From Gammaproteobacteria bacterium UBA5109 (GTDB lineage: Bacteria > Pseudomonadota > Gammaproteobacteria > Pseudomonadales > Pseudohongiellaceae), in contig DHZH01000003.1 in the NCBI GenBank assembly GCA_002414385.1, positions 76,530 to 140,529 on the forward strand: 64,000 bases of DNA, read 5' to 3'. The notes beneath the pieces are model-generated. The model saw nothing but the letters and a program-made list of their open reading frames with translations, ran no database searches and was not told where the DNA came from. This document shows positions 9,427-17,511 of the stretch, one piece after another. The stretch's first letter is position 1. Each line of letters begins with the position of its first letter. A program made the position numbers and the translations under genes.

Positions 9427-9879
9427 ATGCAGATAAAACTTGCGGCTATTGCCCGACGTCCTGAATCAGAAGCCAGCATGGAAGAAATATTCAGTGCCGA
9501 GATTAGTCAGGATGATGGATTACAGGGAGACGCCAAAGGCAAATCCCCGAAGCGACAGATAACTGTCATGAGCAAGGAATCATGGATCAAGGCCTGTCAT
9601 GATCTGGACAAGGACTTACCATGGACAACCCGCAGAGCCAACTTGTTGATCAAGGGTTTTGAATTCCTGCCGACCGATGTTGGCCGCACCATTCACATAG
9701 GCGATGTGATACTGGAAATTACCCAGGAAACAGCGCCGTGCTGGAAAATGGAAGCAGCCTGTGAAGGCTTGAGGGAAGCACTTGCATCGGGTTGGCGTGG
9801 TGGTGTTTGTTGCAAAGTCCTGCAGCCTGGAACAGTCACAACCGGTGACAATGTGGAACTCGGTAAAAGTTTATTTTGA
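9427..9879 (+). CDS. MOSC-domain protein
   Basis: A 150-residue MOSC (molybdenum cofactor sulfurase C-terminal) domain protein. The family pattern is visible: GLQGDAKG, RQITVMSKESW, RANLLIKGF, IHIGDVILEIT, then PCWKMEAACEGLREAL and WRGGVCCKVLQPG. MOSC proteins carry sulfur or handle the molybdenum cofactor; the substrate here is unknown. Cysteines near residues 103 and 129-130 are candidates for a reactive thiol. The stop overlaps the convergent ispB stop by 9 bp. Confidence 0.8.
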   Translation: MQIKLAAIARRPESEASMEEIFSAEISQDDGLQGDAKGKSPKRQITVMSKESWIKACHDLDKDLPWTTRRANLLIKGFEFLPTDVGRTIHIGDVILEITQETAPCWKMEAACEGLREALASGWRGGVCCKVLQPGTVTTGDNVELGKSLF

Positions 9880-10836
9880 ACGTTTGGTGGCCGCCGCTGC
9901 CACCGCCTCCAGCCCTTCACGATAAGCTGATTCAGGCACCACTTTCAGACAGTCCATGGCAATTTCAATACGCTGTTCGGCTTTTTCACGGGTGTAATCC
10001 AGTGCGCCGGATTCACGTACGATATTGATAATATCGTCCAGGTGCTCAAGTCCACCCTGCTTAATTACACTGCTAATCAGTTTTTTCTCGTTCGTATTAC
10101 CATTTTGCATGATGAAAATCAGTGGCAGGGTGGGTTTGCCTTCAGCAAGATCATCGCCGACATTCTTGCCCAGCTCCTCACTGTCACCGCTGTAATCCAG
10201 CACATCATCAATCAGTTGAAATGCCATGCCGACTTCAAGACCGAAGATATGCAGTTTTTCCTGTGTTTCGGTATCGGTGGCGGCCAGTATCGCGGCAGAC
10301 TGACAGGCGGCGGCAAAAAGTATCGCAGTCTTGTTATGAATGACGTTCATGTAATCTGCTTCAGTGGCAGCAATATTATGCTGATTTACCAGTTGCAGGA
10401 CTTCACCTTCGGAAATTTTATTGGTGGTCGTGGCCATGACTTCCATGATGCGCATATCGGCAATGCGAACCAGAAGTTGAAAGGCGCGGGAATAAATAAA
10501 GTCGCCAACCAGCACACTGGAGGGATTACCCCAGCGGGTATTGGCGGTTGGCCTGCCACGACGCATTTCTGACATATCAACTACATCATCATGCAGCAGG
10601 GTGGCGGTATGCAGAAATTCAATCACCGTAGCGAGATTAACGTGTTCTGAGCCCTGATAACCAAAAGCGCGGGCGCAGAGCAAAGCCAGTAGCGGGCGAA
10701 TCCGCTTGCCCCCGGCTTCAATCAGGTATTGCCCGATATTTTCAATGAGCGGCACTTCCGAGTGTAGTTGCTCAATGACATTTTTGTTTAGCGCGTCGAA
10801 GTCATCCTGGACATATCGCTGGAGTTTATTCGCCAT
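9871..10836 (-). CDS. ispB: Octaprenyl/polyprenyl diphosphate synthase
   Basis: A trans-prenyltransferase that builds the ubiquinone side chain from farnesyl diphosphate and isopentenyl diphosphate. Both aspartate-rich motifs are present: DDVVD (83-87) with MRRGRPTAN after it, and DDVLD (210-214). The chosen ATG gives 321 residues, close to E. coli IspB (323). An upstream ATG in frame would add 20 unconserved residues. It is divergent from rplU, the arrangement conserved across Gammaproteobacteria. Confidence 0.93.
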   Translation of the reverse strand: MANKLQRYVQDDFDALNKNVIEQLHSEVPLIENIGQYLIEAGGKRIRPLLALLCARAFGYQGSEHVNLATVIEFLHTATLLHDDVVDMSEMRRGRPTANTRWGNPSSVLVGDFIYSRAFQLLVRIADMRIMEVMATTTNKISEGEVLQLVNQHNIAATEADYMNVIHNKTAILFAAACQSAAILAATDTETQEKLHIFGLEVGMAFQLIDDVLDYSGDSEELGKNVGDDLAEGKPTLPLIFIMQNGNTNEKKLISSVIKQGGLEHLDDIINIVRESGALDYTREKAEQRIEIAMDCLKVVPESAYREGLEAVAAAATKRSK

Positions 10837-10867
10837 AATACCGGGTCTGGAATTTACAATCTGATGC

Positions 10868-10896
10868 AGACTATGGATGGGGAGGCTGAAAGTCAA
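10868..10896 (-). promoter_or_regulatory. Candidate ispB promoter
   Basis: Reading on the minus strand, TTGACT is followed after 17 bp by TAGTCT, about 30 bp upstream of the ispB ATG. The -35 is good and the -10 is poor, so this is a weak call. Confidence 0.3.
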
Positions 10897-10973
10897 GGAA
10901 TCCGGACAGCCTTTGCCCTACATACGTGGTCTGCAGGGGCGGGCGCCGACTCCGAAAAAACCGGCCTGCGGCC

Positions 10974-11002
10974 TTGCGCAAGCACGGCTCTTCCCTTACA
11001 AT
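10974..11002 (+). promoter_or_regulatory. Candidate rplU-rpmA promoter
   Basis: TTGCGC and TACAAT are separated by 17 bp and lie 57 bp upstream of the rplU ATG. The -10 matches the sigma-70 consensus at five of six positions. The leader that follows is short and contains the AATCCGGAG ribosome binding site. Confidence 0.55.
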
Positions 11003-11058
11003 TGCCGCCCCTGTGGAAGTCGGGCTCAGGTCTGAAAAGAAAATCCGGAGTAAATTCA

Positions 11059-11535
11059 ATGTATGCGGTAATAGAAAGTGGTGGCAAACAGCATCGCGTC
11101 GAGGAAGGCGAGGTCTTGCGACTGGAAAAACTGGAAGCCAGCACGGGTGACAGTATCAACTTTGACAAGGTCCTGATGATCGGCGAAGGCGCTGAGGTCA
11201 AGGTCGGCAAACCCTATGTCGAAGGCAATGTTACCGCCGAAGTACTGAATCACGGACGTGGCGATAAAGTTTCCATCGTCAAGTTCAAGCGTCGCAAGCA
11301 TCATACCAAGCGTATGGGACACCGGCAGTGGTTTACTGAGGTGAAAATTACCGATATCAGCACCGGCAAAGCCAAAGCTGCGCCCAAGGCTGAAAAAGCT
11401 GAAGCAGCAGCTGCCAAGCCGAAAACCGAAGCCAAAGAAGCCAAAAAAGCTCCGGCTAAAAAAGCAGCACCGAAAAAAGCCGCTGCCAAGAAAAAGGCAC
11501 CGGCAAAGAAGAAAGCAGCTAAGAAAGAGGATTAG
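11059..11535 (+). CDS. rplU: Ribosomal protein L21 with long Lys/Ala-rich C-terminal tail
   Basis: Residues 1-103 are a complete bacterial L21: it begins MYAVIESGGKQHRV and has the signature KFKRRKHHTKRMGHRQWFTE near 76-95. The family is normally about 103 residues, but this protein is 158. Residues 104-158 are almost entirely Lys, Ala, Pro and Glu in KAAPKKA-type repeats, like histone H1 tails. The start was chosen at the conserved MYAV, with AATCCGGAG upstream. It is followed 2 bp later by rpmA and the pair ends in a strong terminator. Confidence 0.95.
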   Translation: MYAVIESGGKQHRVEEGEVLRLEKLEASTGDSINFDKVLMIGEGAEVKVGKPYVEGNVTAEVLNHGRGDKVSIVKFKRRKHHTKRMGHRQWFTEVKITDISTGKAKAAPKAEKAEAAAAKPKTEAKEAKKAPAKKAAPKKAAAKKKAPAKKKAAKKED

Positions 11536-11537
11536 TC

Positions 11538-11801
11538 ATGGCACACAAGAAAGCAGGTGGTAGTACTAATAATGGCCGCGATTCAATATCGAAGCGCCTT
11601 GGTGTCAAACTGTTCGGCGGGGAACAGGTCAAAGCAGGCAATATCATTATTCGTCAGCGCGGAACCCGTTTTCACGCTGGTGAAAATGTGGGCATCGGCA
11701 AAGATCACACCCTCTTTGCCAAATCTGATGGCAAAGTGCTGTTCCAGACCAAAGGCCCACAAAAGCGTACTTTCGTCAGTATTGAGACGGCTGGCGCTTA
11801 A
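11538..11801 (+). CDS. rpmA: Ribosomal protein L27
   Basis: An 87-residue L27, near the usual length. The N-terminus MAHKKAGGSTNNGRDS is the conserved tail that reaches the peptidyl transferase centre, and there is no Firmicutes-type N-terminal extension. It is cotranscribed with rplU (2-bp gap). Confidence 0.97.
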   Translation: MAHKKAGGSTNNGRDSISKRLGVKLFGGEQVKAGNIIIRQRGTRFHAGENVGIGKDHTLFAKSDGKVLFQTKGPQKRTFVSIETAGA

Positions 11802-11824
11802 GTTAACTTACAATGATTTTTAGG

Positions 11825-11855
11825 AAAAACCCTGTCTCTGACGGGGTTTTTTTTT
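11825..11855 (+). terminator. Rho-independent terminator after rpmA
   Basis: An 11-bp stem (AAAACCCTGTC pairing with GACGGGGTTTT, one wobble) with a TCT loop runs into nine T residues. It lies 25 bp after the rpmA stop and separates the ribosomal pair from obgE. Confidence 0.92.
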
Positions 11856-11898
11856 GATAGTGTAAAATCCGGAAAGCTGCAAGCATAAAGCCCTTATT

Positions 11899-13083
11899 AT
11901 GAAATTTGTCGATGAAGCCGAAATATTTGTGGAAGCCGGAAAGGGGGGTAACGGCTGCATGAGTTTTCTGCGTGAAAAATTTATCGAAAAAGGCGGACCG
12001 GATGGCGGCGATGGTGGTCACGGTGGTTCACTCTATCTGGTGGCTGATTCAGCCCTCAATACCCTGGTTGATTTTCGCTATCAGCCGCGCTACCAGGCCA
12101 AATCGGGAGAGCCCGGCAGCGGGCGTAACTGCAGTGGTGCTGCCGGTGAGGACCTGGAAATCAGGGTGCCGGTAGGAACTTCGGTGCTGGTGGCAGATAC
12201 CGACGAATTGATCGGGGATTTACTTGAGTCTGGTCAGCGTCTGCTGGTGGCCCGCGGCGGGAAAAAGGGCCTGGGCAATGCGCGCTTCAAATCCAGTATA
12301 AACCGGGCCCCACGTAAAACCACAAACGGCACGCCGGGAGAAAGCCGCCGACTGTTTTTACAGTTAAAGGTCCTGGCAGATGTCGGGCTGCTGGGCTTGC
12401 CCAATGCCGGTAAATCGACGCTGATCCGGGCGGTTTCCGCGGCCAAACCCAAAGTGGCGGATTATCCCTTTACTACCCTGATTCCAAACCTGGGAGTGGT
12501 AAGGGTAAGCTCTGAGCGCAGTTTTGTGATGGCGGATATACCCGGGTTGATTCCCGGGGCGGCTGATGGTGCCGGACTAGGGATTCGCTTTCTTAAACAT
12601 CTGAGTCGTTCGCGAGTACTGCTGCATCTGGTGGATATAGCCCCTTATGACGGCAGTGATCCCGCTCAGTCAGTACGCGATATTATTGATGAACTGGAAA
12701 AATTCAGTGCGACCCTGGCAGGCAAGGAACGCTGGCTGGTGCTGAATAAAACTGACCTGCTGCCAGCTGAAGAAGCCGCTGAGAAATGCCAGGAAATAAT
12801 CAGGGCACTGGACTGGAAGGGTCAGGTGTTCAGTATTTCCGCAACAAACAGGCAGGGGACGACTGAATTGTGTCAGGCCATCATGAATGAAATTGAAGCG
12901 CTGGAGGAACGGCGGGAAAGCGATGAAGATTTCCGTCAGCAGGAAAAACAGGCCCAGGAACAGATGGATTATGAAATCCGTCGCAGTATTGAACGTAGTC
13001 GGGCTATCTGGCGGGATAAGCGCAAAGGCGGGCAGGATGATGAAGACGATTATGATGTTGAAGTTGAGTATGTAAATGAGTAG
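11899..13083 (+). CDS. obgE: GTPase ObgE/CgtA
   Basis: An essential ribosome-associated GTPase involved in 50S assembly and stress signalling (family knowledge). The Gly-rich Obg fold spans about residues 1-158 (GGPDGGDGGHGG near 32-43). The G domain has G1 GLPNAGKST (166-174), G3 DIPG (213-216) and G4 NKTD (283-286). The protein is 394 residues and ends with an acidic tail (DDEDDYDVEVEY). Its stop overlaps the proB start by 8 bp, suggesting translational coupling. Confidence 0.96.
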   Translation: MKFVDEAEIFVEAGKGGNGCMSFLREKFIEKGGPDGGDGGHGGSLYLVADSALNTLVDFRYQPRYQAKSGEPGSGRNCSGAAGEDLEIRVPVGTSVLVADTDELIGDLLESGQRLLVARGGKKGLGNARFKSSINRAPRKTTNGTPGESRRLFLQLKVLADVGLLGLPNAGKSTLIRAVSAAKPKVADYPFTTLIPNLGVVRVSSERSFVMADIPGLIPGAADGAGLGIRFLKHLSRSRVLLHLVDIAPYDGSDPAQSVRDIIDELEKFSATLAGKERWLVLNKTDLLPAEEAAEKCQEIIRALDWKGQVFSISATNRQGTTELCQAIMNEIEALEERRESDEDFRQQEKQAQEQMDYEIRRSIERSRAIWRDKRKGGQDDEDDYDVEVEYVNE

Positions 13084-14197
13084 TCGCGAATTACTCAAAG
13101 CAGCGCGTGTCTGGGTGATCAAACTCGGCAGTTCCCTGGTAACTGATAATGGCAAGGGCCTTAACCGGGATGCCATTGCGTCCTGGGTTGCCCAGATCGT
13201 CAAACTGCAGGAGCAGGGCATTGCTGTTGTACTGGTGTCATCCGGCGCGGTTGCCGAAGGTGTTGCCAGACTGGGACTTTCCGGCCGTCCCACGGCTATT
13301 CATGAACAGCAGGCAGCGGCCGCAGTGGGGCAGATGGGCCTGATTGAGGCTTATGAACAATGCTTCAGGGCCGATGGCAAGCATACTGCCCAGATATTAT
13401 TGACTCATGATGACCTCTCCAACCGCACGCGTTACCTGAATGCCCGCAGTACCCTGAATACCTTGCTGAAGATGGGAGTAACACCGGTCATTAATGAGAA
13501 TGACACCGTGGTGACAGAAGAAATCTGCTTTGGTGACAACGATACCCTGGGCGGACTGGTAGCCAACCTGATCAACGCCCAGGCGCTGATTATCATGACG
13601 GACCAGGATGGCCTGTATAACGCAGATCCGCGCACTAACAGGGATGCGGAACTGATTCATGAAGCCTCAAGCACTGATGACAGTCTGCTGCAATTTGCCG
13701 GTGGCAGTGGTGAACTGGGCAAGGGCGGTATGCTGACCAAACTCAGGGCCGCGCGCCTGGCAGCCCGTTCAGGCACACTGACAGTAATAGTTAATGGCAA
13801 CACGCCGGATATTCTGCTGGAACTACAGGCAGGCAGGGAAGTCGGTACCCTGCTGCTGCCGGATAAACAACCCATTGCTGCACGCAAGCAGTGGCTGGCC
13901 AGTCATCTCAAGGCAAGTGGCAAGCTGGTTCTTGATGAGGGCGCGGTCAAGGTCTTGAAGGAATCCGGTCGCAGTCTTCTGCCGGTCGGGGTGAAGTCAC
14001 TGTCCGGCAGTTTTCAGCGTGGCTCGCTGGTCGCCTGTGTCGATGAGTCAGGCAAGACCATCGCCAGGGGGCTGGTCAATTATGATGCCGATGAAGCGAG
14101 CAAGATCATCAGCAAATCCAGCGATCAGATTCTGCAGATTCTCGGGTATGAAGGTGAGCATGAAATGATTCACCGGGATAATCTGGTACTGGTGTGA
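13076..14197 (+). CDS. proB: Glutamate 5-kinase
   Basis: Catalyses the first step of proline synthesis, phosphorylating glutamate to gamma-glutamyl phosphate. The amino-acid kinase domain occupies about residues 1-260 (VIKLGSSLVT, VSSGAVAEG, NENDTV, GTGGMLTKL-like GELGKGGMLTKL). A C-terminal PUA domain (about 280-360, including SLLPVGVKSLSGSFQRG) is present. The length is 373, normal for the two-domain form. It overlaps obgE by 8 bp; proA is not adjacent. Confidence 0.95.
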   Translation: MSSRELLKAARVWVIKLGSSLVTDNGKGLNRDAIASWVAQIVKLQEQGIAVVLVSSGAVAEGVARLGLSGRPTAIHEQQAAAAVGQMGLIEAYEQCFRADGKHTAQILLTHDDLSNRTRYLNARSTLNTLLKMGVTPVINENDTVVTEEICFGDNDTLGGLVANLINAQALIIMTDQDGLYNADPRTNRDAELIHEASSTDDSLLQFAGGSGELGKGGMLTKLRAARLAARSGTLTVIVNGNTPDILLELQAGREVGTLLLPDKQPIAARKQWLASHLKASGKLVLDEGAVKVLKESGRSLLPVGVKSLSGSFQRGSLVACVDESGKTIARGLVNYDADEASKIISKSSDQILQILGYEGEHEMIHRDNLVLV

Positions 14198-14218
14198 GTT
14201 CATGCCTCAAACAGGCAT

Positions 14219-14247
14219 AAAAAAACCGGCCAGATGCCGGTTTTTTT
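14219..14247. terminator. Bidirectional terminator between proB and rpsT
   Basis: A run of seven A, a CCGGC/GCCGG stem with a CAGAT loop and a run of seven T form a symmetric terminator. It serves proB on the plus strand and the convergent rpsT on the minus strand. Confidence 0.9.
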
Positions 14248-14249
14248 CT

Positions 14250-14516
14250 TCAGGCTTTCAGTGCCTTGATACTGCTGTTGAGTCGGCTTTTATGCCGGGC
14301 AGCTTTATTCTTGTTAATAATGCCTTTGTCTGCCAGGCGGTCTATGACCGGTACGGCATTGTTATAGGCGGCAGTGGCTGCATCATAATCCTTATTCACA
14401 ATGGCTGCGTCTACTTTTTTGATGTAGGTGCGAACCATGGAACGAAAGCTGGCATTATGGTGGCGGCGTGATTCAGCCTGTCGTGCTCGTTTTCGTGCCT
14501 GAGCTGTATTAGCCAA
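14250..14516 (-). CDS. rpsT: Ribosomal protein S20
   Basis: An 88-residue S20 of standard length: N-terminus MANTAQARKRARQAESRR, highly basic, and the conserved helical segment RSMVRTYIKKVDAAI. It is monocistronic, with a promoter at 14594-14622 and a shared terminator with proB. Its position next to murJ is conserved in the gamma group. Confidence 0.97.
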   Translation of the reverse strand: MANTAQARKRARQAESRRHHNASFRSMVRTYIKKVDAAIVNKDYDAATAAYNNAVPVIDRLADKGIINKNKAARHKSRLNSSIKALKA

Positions 14517-14593
14517 AATGGGCTCCTGTATTCAATTCAATTGATCTTGTCAGATGAATTCCCGGTCTAATGTGCTTCCGGAAAAAGACGCGA

Positions 14594-14622
14594 ACTATGC
14601 AGTTTTGCAGCGGATTTGTCAA
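14594..14622 (-). promoter_or_regulatory. rpsT promoter
   Basis: On the minus strand a perfect TTGACA is followed after 17 bp by CATAGT, about 80 bp upstream of the rpsT ATG. The repeat element begins only 15 bp upstream of the -35 box, so the element lies outside the rpsT transcript. Confidence 0.65.
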
Positions 14623-14637
14623 TAGTGATGCCTGCCT

Positions 14638-14822
14638 GTAGAGTCTCAGTTTGAATCTGCTATTAAATTTAGTGATTGGCTGGCTTCTATATTTCGTGAC
14701 CGTCTGGCGACAGGGATGTCGCCAGCCGAGCCTGTACATGGATGTACGCTTTTTGGCGTGTCACGAAATATAGAAGCCAGCCAATCACGGATCCAACTTA
14801 TCAATTCAAACTGAGACACTAC
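14638..14822. repeat. Palindromic MITE-like element, copy 1
   Basis: A 185-bp element fills most of the 386-bp gap between rpsT and murJ. Its ends are 18-bp inverted repeats: GTAGAGTCTCAGTTTGAA at 14638-14655 and the reverse complement of GTAGTGTCTCAGTTTGAA at 14805-14822, with one mismatch. Inside is a perfect 29-bp stem (14672-14700 with 14760-14788), and the apex holds two small hairpins. A near-identical copy in opposite orientation lies at 56214-56388. No reading frame for a transposase is present and no clear target-site duplication was seen. Size, terminal repeats, lack of coding capacity and intergenic dispersal fit a MITE-like repeat. Confidence 0.85.
14704..14747 (+). promoter_or_regulatory. 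Tandem GGA-loop hairpins, CsrA/RsmA-site-like
   Basis: On the plus strand two adjacent hairpins sit at the apex of the repeat element. The first (14704-14725) has a 9-bp stem and the loop GGGA in the context ACAGGGATGT. The second (14734-14747) has stem GTACA/TGTAC and loop TGGA in the context ACATGGATGT. The published CsrA SELEX consensus is RUACARGGAUGU with GGA in a hairpin loop. The first site matches its ACARGGAUGU core exactly and the second differs at one base. The pair also resembles the TwoAYGGAY RNA motif. Binding and transcription are inferred. Confidence 0.55.
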
Positions 14823-14902
14823 CGAATTTTGTGCCGAGTCTACTGCTGGTAAGTTACCAGGCTAGCCGCTAAGATGCGGGCTTTTGCTGAGTAAACACAT
14901 CG

Positions 14903-16486
14903 ATGCCTGAAGAGCTGCCCTCCAAGCCAGAGGATGATCAACCGGAAGTCGCCCGCAGTGGTCTTGCCAGATCAAGCCTGGTGGTCTCTTCCCTGACCTT
15001 TTTTTCCAGAATCCTGGGCCTGGTTCGAGAAATAGTCTTTGCAGCCTTCTTTGGTGACAGTGCCCAGGCCGATGCTTTTTTTGTCGCTTTCCGGATTCCG
15101 AATTTTTTACGCCGTCTTTTCGCTGAAGGAGCATTTTCCCAGGCCTTTGTGCCGGTTCTTTCCGAATATCGCCAGCAGCGCAGCTTTGCTGAAGTAAAAC
15201 ATCTGGTTGATCATGTGGCCGGCCGGCTTAGCGCGATCCTTTTTGTAGTCAGCATTATCGGGGTAATTGCCGCGCCGCTGCTGTCGAGCTTGTTTGCGCC
15301 GGGCTACCTTGATGACAATGCCAAATTTGCGCTGCTGGTGGACATGCTGCGCATTACCTTTCCCTATATTCTGCTGATATCCCTGACCGGTTTTGCCGGT
15401 GGTATTCTGAACACCTACAACCATTTTGCCGTGCCGGCCGTGACACCGGTGTTTCTGAATCTTTCCCTGATTGCCTGTGCCATCTGGCTCAGCCCCCTGT
15501 TCAGCGAACCGGTGATTGCCATTGCCTGGGGCGTGATCATTGCCGGTATCATTCAGCTGATGTTTCAGCTGCCTTTTCTGGGACATCTGCATCTTATTCC
15601 CCGTCTTCGCCTGAAGCCGAAGCACGAGGGGGTCACGCGCATTATTACCCTGATGCTGCCGGTAATGTTCTCGGTGTCAGTCGGACAGATCAATCTTTTG
15701 CTGGATACCGTACTGGTGACCTTTCTGGAGGGTGATGGCCATGTCAGCTGGTTGTATTACGCTGATCGGATAATGTATCTGCCACTGGGAGTATTTGCTG
15801 TCGCTATCGCCACGGTGATTCTGCCCAATCTGTCCCGTGAACATGCCCAGGCTTCAGTTGAGCGCTTCAAGGAGATGCTTGACTGGGGTTTGCGCTGTAT
15901 CTGGCTGATTGCCATGCCGGCAACTATTGCCCTGATAGCCCTGGCCCAGCCGCTGGTGATTACACTCTATCAGCGAGGTGAATTTACCCCGGAGTCAGTC
16001 CTGCCAACCGCGCAGGCTCTGCAGGCCTATGCTCTGGGGTTGCTGGCCTTCATGGCAGTGAAGGTGCTGGGCAGCGCCTATTTTTCCCGGCAGGACACCT
16101 CGACGCCGGTTCGCTACGGGATTATCGCCATGATCAGCAACATGCTGATGAACATCGTACTTATTTTTCCATTGGCTCATGTTGGCCTGGCACTGGCCAC
16201 GGCTTTTTCTTCCTGGGTGAATGCCGGCCTGTTACTGTTTGGATTGATGAAACTGCAACTCTTCAGTTTTCAGCGGTCTTTCTGGATTTTATTGGCCCGG
16301 CTGCTGATCGCCAATGGGCTGATGCTTGGCTTTTTATGGTATTTTTCCAGCCCGGCAGCCCAGTGGCTGCAATGGGATTCACTGGAACGCACCCTGAATC
16401 TGGCCTTTCTCTGTGTCGGCGGTTTTCTCACTTATGTCCTCGCGTCATTCGCAGCGGGTATTCGCATCGCTGATTTTCGGCAATAA
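14903..16486 (+). CDS. murJ: Lipid II flippase MurJ
   Basis: A 527-residue polytopic MOP-superfamily protein with about 14 membrane segments that flips lipid II across the inner membrane. Signatures include SSLTFFSRILGLVREIVFA near residue 30, DAFFVAFRIPNFLRRLFAEGAFSQAFVP near 58 and LYYADRIMYLPLGVFAVAIATVILP in the middle. Its place between rpsT and ribF is the conserved gamma-proteobacterial one. The 80 bp between the repeat element and the start contain no convincing promoter, so the transcript may begin within or before the element. Confidence 0.95.
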   Translation: MPEELPSKPEDDQPEVARSGLARSSLVVSSLTFFSRILGLVREIVFAAFFGDSAQADAFFVAFRIPNFLRRLFAEGAFSQAFVPVLSEYRQQRSFAEVKHLVDHVAGRLSAILFVVSIIGVIAAPLLSSLFAPGYLDDNAKFALLVDMLRITFPYILLISLTGFAGGILNTYNHFAVPAVTPVFLNLSLIACAIWLSPLFSEPVIAIAWGVIIAGIIQLMFQLPFLGHLHLIPRLRLKPKHEGVTRIITLMLPVMFSVSVGQINLLLDTVLVTFLEGDGHVSWLYYADRIMYLPLGVFAVAIATVILPNLSREHAQASVERFKEMLDWGLRCIWLIAMPATIALIALAQPLVITLYQRGEFTPESVLPTAQALQAYALGLLAFMAVKVLGSAYFSRQDTSTPVRYGIIAMISNMLMNIVLIFPLAHVGLALATAFSSWVNAGLLLFGLMKLQLFSFQRSFWILLARLLIANGLMLGFLWYFSSPAAQWLQWDSLERTLNLAFLCVGGFLTYVLASFAAGIRIADFRQ

Positions 16487-16545
16487 GTCTGCTTCCGGCT
16501 ATAATGCAGCAGCTTTATTCATCTCCCGGGAAATTGTTTCAGTAG

Positions 16546-17511
16546 ATGCAAGTATTCGATAATTTTAAATCCTTACGACAGCGTTTTCCGCATTGTGTTG
16601 CTACCATCGGAAAATATGATGGCATGCATCTGGGGCACCAGATGATACTGCAGCGGCTGAAAGAACTGGCGCAGGAACAAAGCTTGCCCTCACTGGTAAT
16701 TCTTAGTGAACCACAACCGGAAGAGTATTTTCAGGGTGTGAATGCGCCCGCAAGACTGCTGGGTTTCAGTGACAAGGTGAACTTCCTCGACAGAATCGGC
16801 ATTGATCTGGTTTACAGGTTGAACTTTAACCGGTCCCTGAGTGAACTAAGCGCTGAAGATTTTATAGCTGAAGTTTTACACCAGGGGCTGGGCGTCAAAG
16901 GCCTGGTTGTGGGGGATGATTTTCATTTTGGTAAAAACCGTTCCGGTAACTTTGCCCTCCTGCAGGCAAAAAGCGGCCAGTATGGCTACAGTGTTGAAGC
17001 GGCAAGTTCCTGCGTGCATGACAAGGAAAGAGTCAGCAGCACCCTGCTCAGACAAAAACTGGAGGACGGGGATTGTGCTGCTGCCGCTCGTTTGCTGGGC
17101 AGACCCTATCAATTACGCGGAGAAGTCGTACAGGGAGCACAACTGGGTCGGGAGCTGGGTTATCCGACTGCCAATATCAGGCTGGAAATGGACAAACTTG
17201 CCCTTGAAGGCGTTTTTGCCGTCACGGTAAATCTTCAGCGCCCTGATAATTGGGATCATAGTATTCAGGGTGTCGCTAGTGTAGGGTATAAACCGAGTAT
17301 TGAAGGCGATCATGAGCTGGCGGTGGAAGTTTATTTGTTTGATTTTTCCGATGATATTTACGGGGCAACACTGGAAATAAACTTTCTGAAAAAAGTCCGT
17401 GATCAGGAAAAATATGCCAGCCTGGCACAGTTAAAAGAACAAATCCGGCATGATGTGCAATTCGTAAAAGATTTTTTTGAACAAGAGAATGACCTTGCCA
17501 AACTCACATAA
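16546..17511 (+). CDS. ribF: Bifunctional riboflavin kinase/FAD synthetase
   Basis: Makes FMN from riboflavin and FAD from FMN. The N-terminal nucleotidyltransferase domain has the motif YDGMHLGHQ (24-32), a Tyr variant of the usual FDGVHLGH. The C-terminal flavokinase domain contains GRPYQLRGEVVQGAQLGRELGYPTANI. The length of 321 residues is standard. It follows murJ. The following gene is lspA, whereas ileS usually lies between these two genes. The ribF end overlaps the lspA start. Confidence 0.95.
   Translation: MQVFDNFKSLRQRFPHCVATIGKYDGMHLGHQMILQRLKELAQEQSLPSLVILSEPQPEEYFQGVNAPARLLGFSDKVNFLDRIGIDLVYRLNFNRSLSELSAEDFIAEVLHQGLGVKGLVVGDDFHFGKNRSGNFALLQAKSGQYGYSVEAASSCVHDKERVSSTLLRQKLEDGDCAAAARLLGRPYQLRGEVVQGAQLGRELGYPTANIRLEMDKLALEGVFAVTVNLQRPDNWDHSIQGVASVGYKPSIEGDHELAVEVYLFDFSDDIYGATLEINFLKKVRDQEKYASLAQLKEQIRHDVQFVKDFFEQENDLAKLT

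Noticed and set aside
14638..14822. Insertion sequence with transposase
   Set aside because: The element is under 200 bp and has no coding capacity; it can only be a non-autonomous repeat.
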